Assembly: GCA_024691305.1 (NCBI GenBank)
Contig: JAILNS010000031.1
Span: forward strand, 1 to 64,000
Direction of reading: 5' to 3'
Length of the DNA: 64,000 bases
Source of the DNA: Lachnospiraceae bacterium
GTDB lineage: Bacteria > Bacillota > Clostridia > Lachnospirales > Lachnospiraceae
The notes below the pieces were generated by a model, which ran no database searches, was not told where the DNA came from, and saw only the letters and a program-made list of their open reading frames with translations. Positions 59,213 through 64,000 of the stretch are shown here, piece by piece (the first letter of the stretch is position 1; each line of letters begins with the position of its first letter). Made by a program: the position numbers and the translations under genes.

Positions 59213-61930
59213 GTGGCAAAGGAAACAAAGAGAAAGATTCCCATACTGGTACCTATGATCATCATCTTTTGCATGATGGTCGGTATGGTGGTGTATACAT
59301 CGCGCACGATCAGGGATGTTGCGGTCGCTAATGTCAATGAGGTCGGAGAAGACAGGATATCGGCTGCGGCTGCGGGACTTGAGAATTATCTTGAGATGAC
59401 GAAGAGTACGCTGTGGGTTACCGCGGACTCCGTGGATCATATGAGCCATAACGGGGCTACTTCGGAGGAGATACTCCGGTACATCACTGAAGAATCCACC
59501 AACCAGGAGCAGTACTTTGATGAGAATTACACCGGGATATATGGTTTTGTAGGGGGAGAGTATCTGGACGGAGTAGGCTGGGTGCCACCCGAAGACTACG
59601 ATCCCACACAGCGTGACTGGTACAGGGATGCGATCAAGGCGGGCGGTGAAACTACCATTGTATCCCCGTATGTGGATGCACAGACCGGGGCTGTGATCAT
59701 ATCGATCAGCCGAATGCTTTCAAACGGCAAGGATGTGTTGTCTTTGGACGTCACCATGAACCATATCCAGGATATGATCAGTGAACTTCAGATAAAAGAA
59801 AAAGGGTATGGATTCATTGTAAACAATGGCGGATTGCTTATCGCGCACAGGGATGAGACGAAAAAGGGACAGTATCTGAATAAGACAGAAGAAGAAAAGC
59901 TCATCCTGAATAAGATCAAGGAAGTGGAAAACGGAAACTTTGAGCTTGAAACGGGCGGGCGTAAGAACACGTATTTTGTCCGTAAGGTTCTGGATCAGTG
60001 GTATGCCGTCATAGTAGTAAGCAGCCGTGAACTGTATGCCGAGATGTGGAAGCAGCTCATAATCAATATAGTCATATGTTCACTCATTTATCTTTTGATC
60101 TTTTTCTTCTATTATTTCGGATATGTGAACGAGAAGAATTATTCAAAACGTATAGAGGAAATGTTCGTAGAAGAGCAAAATGCGGCATATGAAGCCAAGG
60201 CACTTAAGCTGGAGAAAGAGTCCGCAGACCGGGCCAACAAAGCCAAGAGTGATTTCCTTGCGGAAATGTCGCATGAGATCCGTACGCCCATAAATGCTGT
60301 TCTCGGAATGAATGAGATGATCCTAAGGGAGAGTTATTTCGACGAAAGATCATCATATTTGGACCGGGCATCGGTCAAGGAGTCATTTGATAATATCAGG
60401 GCTTATTCTGGTAATATTGCGAGTGCCGGTAATAATCTTTTGTCCATAATCAATGATATACTTGATTTTTCCAAAATAGAATCGGGAAAGCTTGAGATCG
60501 TAAATGCCGAATACCAGTTCAGTTCCGTCCTTAATGATGTAAGTAATATGATCTATTACAAGGCCAAGGACAAGGATCTTGATTTTACGGTGGATGTGGA
60601 TGAGACGCTTCCGGACGGGCTGTTCGGCGATGAGGTGCGCGTAAGGCAGATCATAACCAATATACTGAATAATGCAGTGAAATACACCAGGGAAGGTGGC
60701 GTAAGGTTTACTGTCAGAGGAAAGCGCCTGGAAGATTCCAAGGTTGCACTCACCATATCCGTTAAGGATACGGGTATAGGCATTAAGTCCGAGGATATAG
60801 ATAAACTGTTCACCAAATTCCAGAGGGTCGATCTTAAGTCAAACAGTGCGATAGAGGGTACGGGACTGGGACTTGCGATAACCAAGAGCCTTCTTGATAT
60901 GATGAACGGCAGTATCCGTGTGGAAAGCGAATACGGATCAGGTTCAGACTTTATCATAGATCTGACTCAGACGATCACCTCTGATGAGGCTATCGGCAAT
61001 TTCCAGAACAGATTCAGACAGAACATGATAGAATCCAAGGCCTACACGGAATCATTCAGGGCTCCTTCCGCACGGATCCTTATAGTAGATGATACCAAGA
61101 TGAACCTTAAGGTAGTTATAGGGCTTCTTAGGGATACTTTGATAAAGATCGATACAGCCGACAGCGGAGAAGAATCGGTAGAAATGTGCAAAAAAACCAC
61201 ATATGATGCGATACTTATGGACCAGCGTATGCCCAATATGGACGGAAGCGAGGCACTTAAGCTTATCAGGGCACAGGCAGATGGAGCAAACACCGGGACT
61301 CCGATCATATGCATGACGGCAGATGCAGTAGTCGGGGCAAAAGAAAGATATCTGGCGGAAGGCTTTACGGACTACATCACCAAGCCCATAGACAGCATGG
61401 AGTTAGAGCATATGCTGATGAAGTATCTGCCTGATGAAAAAATGGAATCCGTGGAGAAAAGGCTTGCTTCCGATGAACGGGTAGATCAGATCATAAAAAA
61501 TGATCCTGTATATGTTAAACTGGCCGAAGCGGGATTTAATATCGAGGAAGGCCTGAAATTCTGTCAGTATGACGACGAACTGTACAAATCCATCCTTTTG
61601 GATTACGCACAGGGACGGGAAACCAGACTGCCTCATATTATTAGTTATTATGAGAATAAGGACTGGAAGAATTATGCGGTTTCGGTTCATGCGCTCAAGA
61701 GCTCATCCAAAACCATCGGAATAAAGGAACTTGCGGATATTGCAGCGCTGCTCGAGAGTGCGGCAAATAAAGGCGAATCTCAGACAGTGGAAGCCAAGCA
61801 TGACCGTATGATAGGGATGTATAAGGCCAGGATGGAAGAGATAACAGAAGCTCTTGGGGATTCGGATGCTCCGGATATAAACATGCACGAAGAGGGAGAT
61901 GTCCTTGAATTTCTGCCGGAAGATGGCTGA
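59213..61930 (+). CDS. Cache-domain hybrid histidine kinase with receiver and Hpt domains
   Basis: 905 residues, GTG start behind TAGGAGTGTTTGC. One membrane helix near 12-32, an extracellular dCache domain (about 35-270, with YDPTQRDWYRDAIKAGG and GFIVNNGGLLIAHRDE), and a second helix at about 280-302. HisKA follows with H354 in MSHEIRTPINAV, the ATPase domain with NILNNAVKY, DTGIGIKSE and GTGLGLAI, the receiver with D670 in ILMDQRMPNMDG, and a C-terminal Hpt domain with H826 in VHALKSSSKT. This is a full phosphorelay in one protein. The dCache fold senses amino acids or other small molecules. A lipoprotein gene follows 46 bases later. Confidence 0.92.
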   Translation: MAKETKRKIPILVPMIIIFCMMVGMVVYTSRTIRDVAVANVNEVGEDRISAAAAGLENYLEMTKSTLWVTADSVDHMSHNGATSEEILRYITEESTNQEQYFDENYTGIYGFVGGEYLDGVGWVPPEDYDPTQRDWYRDAIKAGGETTIVSPYVDAQTGAVIISISRMLSNGKDVLSLDVTMNHIQDMISELQIKEKGYGFIVNNGGLLIAHRDETKKGQYLNKTEEEKLILNKIKEVENGNFELETGGRKNTYFVRKVLDQWYAVIVVSSRELYAEMWKQLIINIVICSLIYLLIFFFYYFGYVNEKNYSKRIEEMFVEEQNAAYEAKALKLEKESADRANKAKSDFLAEMSHEIRTPINAVLGMNEMILRESYFDERSSYLDRASVKESFDNIRAYSGNIASAGNNLLSIINDILDFSKIESGKLEIVNAEYQFSSVLNDVSNMIYYKAKDKDLDFTVDVDETLPDGLFGDEVRVRQIITNILNNAVKYTREGGVRFTVRGKRLEDSKVALTISVKDTGIGIKSEDIDKLFTKFQRVDLKSNSAIEGTGLGLAITKSLLDMMNGSIRVESEYGSGSDFIIDLTQTITSDEAIGNFQNRFRQNMIESKAYTESFRAPSARILIVDDTKMNLKVVIGLLRDTLIKIDTADSGEESVEMCKKTTYDAILMDQRMPNMDGSEALKLIRAQADGANTGTPIICMTADAVVGAKERYLAEGFTDYITKPIDSMELEHMLMKYLPDEKMESVEKRLASDERVDQIIKNDPVYVKLAEAGFNIEEGLKFCQYDDELYKSILLDYAQGRETRLPHIISYYENKDWKNYAVSVHALKSSSKTIGIKELADIAALLESAANKGESQTVEAKHDRMIGMYKARMEEITEALGDSDAPDINMHEEGDVLEFLPEDG

Positions 61931-61976
61931 GCGGATATCAGTTTTTTATCTGCTGATTCAGACAGGATAGACAGAT

Positions 61977-62612
61977 ATGGCAAAAGAAAACGGTTTAAGA
62001 TACAGGGGACTTTGCGTCCTCTGTTCATTCATATTGGCACTTACGGGATGCGGGGCAGCAGGCGGACCCGATGAGATAGAACTTATCGATGAGATGAGTC
62101 AGATTGATTTTGATATAGATTATCCCGTCGGGCAGATCACACAGGGCGTTATCGTAACCCAGGACTTTGTGAGCAATGCCCCGATCATCACACAGATATG
62201 GCTCTACGGAGCTACATATATGCGGGAAAATACCGCAACGGTTGATGTGGTTCTTTTTTGCGATAAGGGAAGTGCCCCGGCCGGAGAGGACGAAACCGGA
62301 AAAGACGGCGAAAAAGGAGATAGCACCAAAGACGGCATGACACAACTTGCCACTTGGACCATAGATTCATCCAAGATGGAAGATAATTCCATCATCAAAC
62401 TTGATGTACCCGAGTCGGAACTGAATATGGATATGAACGGAGTACATTGTCTTATAGAGATATCGTCTCCCGACGGAGAGCCGGAGAAGAGTCCGACTTT
62501 CTGGATGACCGAGGAGGATGTATATCCCGACGGATCGCTGGGCATCAACGGATATGCACAGTATAACGACCTGTGGTTTCAGGTCATCGGAAAAGATAAT
62601 CCCGAAATGTAA
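61977..62612 (+). CDS. Lipoprotein of unknown function
   Basis: 211 residues. The signal ends SFILALTGCGAAG, with the lipid cysteine in LTGC. The mature part is acidic and beta-rich (VGQITQGVIVTQDFVSNAPI and YGATYMRENTATVDVVLFCD), and residues ~95-120 form a GEDETGKDGEKGD-type linker. No family is recognised. It is behind the hybrid kinase, so it may be an accessory sensor protein; that is inference from position. The ribosome-binding site is weak (GATAGACAGAT). Confidence 0.75.
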   Translation: MAKENGLRYRGLCVLCSFILALTGCGAAGGPDEIELIDEMSQIDFDIDYPVGQITQGVIVTQDFVSNAPIITQIWLYGATYMRENTATVDVVLFCDKGSAPAGEDETGKDGEKGDSTKDGMTQLATWTIDSSKMEDNSIIKLDVPESELNMDMNGVHCLIEISSPDGEPEKSPTFWMTEEDVYPDGSLGINGYAQYNDLWFQVIGKDNPEM

Positions 62613-62703
62613 AAATTTATTATTTATTAATCGACAAGAACACCCATAAGGTAGTATTATTGATTTAGATGAATTTAAAATATTTTACCAAGGAGGAAAA
62701 TAA

Positions 62704-64000
62704 ATGGAAAAACTGTATTTTATCATCGGCAGCCAGGATCTGTACGGTGAGGAATGTCTCAAACAGGTAGCAGCTGACGGACGTGAGATGGTCGAATTCC
62801 TTAAAGGAAAACTGTCGGGTATTGTAGACATTGAACTTCTGCCCACTGTTGAAACGGCTGATATCTGCGTTAAGAATATGCGTAAGGCCGTTAATGACGA
62901 TGACTGTGTCGGTGTTATCACATGGATGCATACATTCTCTCCCGCAAAGATGTGGATCAAGGGATTGCAGGAACTTAACAAGCCACTGCTCCATCTGCAT
63001 ACACAGGCTAACGAGAAACTTCCTTATGATGAGATCGATATGGATTTCATGAATTTGAACCAGGCTGCACACGGTGACCGTGAGTACGGTTATATAGTTG
63101 CAAGACTCGGAATACCTCATGAAGTAGTTGCAGGATATTACAAGCACGATAATGTAGTTGCCAGGATCTGCCAGTTCGCACAGGTTGCAAAGGCTATCAA
63201 TCTGTCTAAGAACACCATGATCGCAACTTTTGGAAATAACATGCGTGATGTTGCCGTAACAGACGGTAACCGCCTTGAAGCCCAGATCAAGTACGGCTGG
63301 GAAGTTAAGTATTACGGTATAGGTGATGTGGTTAAACTTGCCAATGCAGCAACGGATGCTGAGGTTGATGCCAAGATGGCTGAGTACGAGAGCAAGTACA
63401 CCATGGCTACGGACCGCATTGACGTGGTCCGCGAGCAGGCAAGATATGAAGTGGGCCTTGAGAAGTTCATTGCAAAAAATAAAGCGACCTGCTTTACGGA
63501 TACCTTCCAGGATCTCTACGGACTTAACCAGCTGCCCGGTATAGCTGCCCAGAACCTTATGGGCAAGGGTATCGGATTTGGCCCCGAAGGCGATTATAAG
63601 ATCAGTGCTTTCTCCGCTATCCTTATGAAGATGGCTGAAGGAAGAGACGGTGCTACAGGATTTATCGAGGATTATACATATGATATGACCGAAGGACAGG
63701 AACTTGAACTTGCATCACATATGCTTGAGGTTCCCCCGCAGTTTGCAGTAAATAAGCCGGAGATTCAGGTACATCCTCTTGGAATCGGCGGAAAGTCGGA
63801 TCCTGCAAGACTTGTATTTGACGGTGTGACAGGAGACGGTATCCAGGTTACGCTGGTTGATATGGGTGATCATTTCAGGATCATATGTGCAGACGTAGAA
63901 CTGGTTAAGCAGCCTAAGCCCATGCCCAAGCTTCCCGTAGCCAGGATCATGTATCGTCATAAACCCGATTTTGCAATCGGTACAGCTGCATGGTGTTATG
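62704..64000 (+). CDS. araA: L-arabinose isomerase (3' end beyond the window)
   Basis: 432 codons from the ATG at 62704, preceded by AAGGAGGAAAATAA, and still open at the right edge; the enzyme is usually about 500 residues. The start YFIIGSQDLYGEECLKQVA, GVITWMHTFSPAKMWIKGL, MATFGNNMRDVAVTDGNRLE (with I for M at the start) and GIGFGPEGDYK are typical. It converts L-arabinose to L-ribulose in the cytoplasm, using manganese. TCGACA, 18 bases, TATTAT upstream (near 62631-62660) is a possible promoter. Other arabinose genes are probably to the right. Confidence 0.95.
   Translation, partial: MEKLYFIIGSQDLYGEECLKQVAADGREMVEFLKGKLSGIVDIELLPTVETADICVKNMRKAVNDDDCVGVITWMHTFSPAKMWIKGLQELNKPLLHLHTQANEKLPYDEIDMDFMNLNQAAHGDREYGYIVARLGIPHEVVAGYYKHDNVVARICQFAQVAKAINLSKNTMIATFGNNMRDVAVTDGNRLEAQIKYGWEVKYYGIGDVVKLANAATDAEVDAKMAEYESKYTMATDRIDVVREQARYEVGLEKFIAKNKATCFTDTFQDLYGLNQLPGIAAQNLMGKGIGFGPEGDYKISAFSAILMKMAEGRDGATGFIEDYTYDMTEGQELELASHMLEVPPQFAVNKPEIQVHPLGIGGKSDPARLVFDGVTGDGIQVTLVDMGDHFRIICADVELVKQPKPMPKLPVARIMYRHKPDFAIGTAAWCY

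Overview
The window looks like a chromosomal segment of an anaerobic Clostridia, most likely a Lachnospiraceae (Butyrivibrio/Roseburia-like) bacterium. The grounds are moderate GC, strong AGGAGG-type ribosome-binding sites, a CIRCE-controlled small heat-shock gene, a secA-prfB pair, a KtrAB potassium system, a DegV protein, a QueT transporter behind a structured leader, several c-di-GMP proteins and hybrid histidine kinases. This is inference from gene content; there is no rRNA or other taxonomic marker. I recognised no tRNA or rRNA gene, CRISPR array or transposase.

Layout. 1-8 kb: the tail of an ATP-binding (AlbA_2/RecG-like) protein, a decayed ORF, an HD-GYP protein, a secreted protein, an esterase, a thioesterase, a large PEP/pyruvate-binding-domain protein and a broken PilZ gene, ending in repeat island A. 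8-19 kb: an ANT(6)-type nucleotidyltransferase, an EvgS-like hybrid kinase, KtrA/KtrB, a LysR regulator, an MFS permease, an SCP2 protein, then about 1.2 kb of tandem repeats with a probable structured RNA, and a GNAT protein. 19-26 kb: two giant Q-rich, coiled-coil paralogs of unknown function behind that GNAT gene. 26-29.2 kb: an EAL protein and repeat island B. 29.2-43 kb: citrate synthase, QueT, a Na/Pi cotransporter with a lysine-rich tail, SecA, RF2, HigBA, a SprA-like zincin, a DUF975 protein, ThrH, RidA, a DUF1294 protein and a LytTR regulator. 42.8-49.6 kb: arginine biosynthesis (degV-argG divergent from argC-GNAT-argB-argD). 49.6-64 kb: a solute-binding protein, ComEA, a response regulator-kinase-GerMN lipoprotein operon, Hsp20 with CIRCE, ComEC, an antitoxin-like protein, a Cache hybrid kinase, a lipoprotein and the start of araA.

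How genes work together. HD-GYP, PilZ remnant and EAL proteins point to c-di-GMP signalling; three sensor kinases point to heavy environmental sensing. The arginine cluster covers acetylglutamate kinase to argininosuccinate synthase, with a GNAT gene where argJ usually sits. ComEA and ComEC are both present but unlinked in direction.

The most unusual property is the non-coding DNA. Many intergenic gaps carry short tandem arrays (16-73 bp units). Several are direct duplications that cross a stop codon. A GTTTACATAA word recurs in register. Two repeat islands share palindromic modules, one of which keeps its hairpin while changing its bases. The best candidates for something undescribed are these repeat/RNA modules, the 17.2-17.3 kb structured RNA, and the giant paralog operon at 18.1-25.9 kb.
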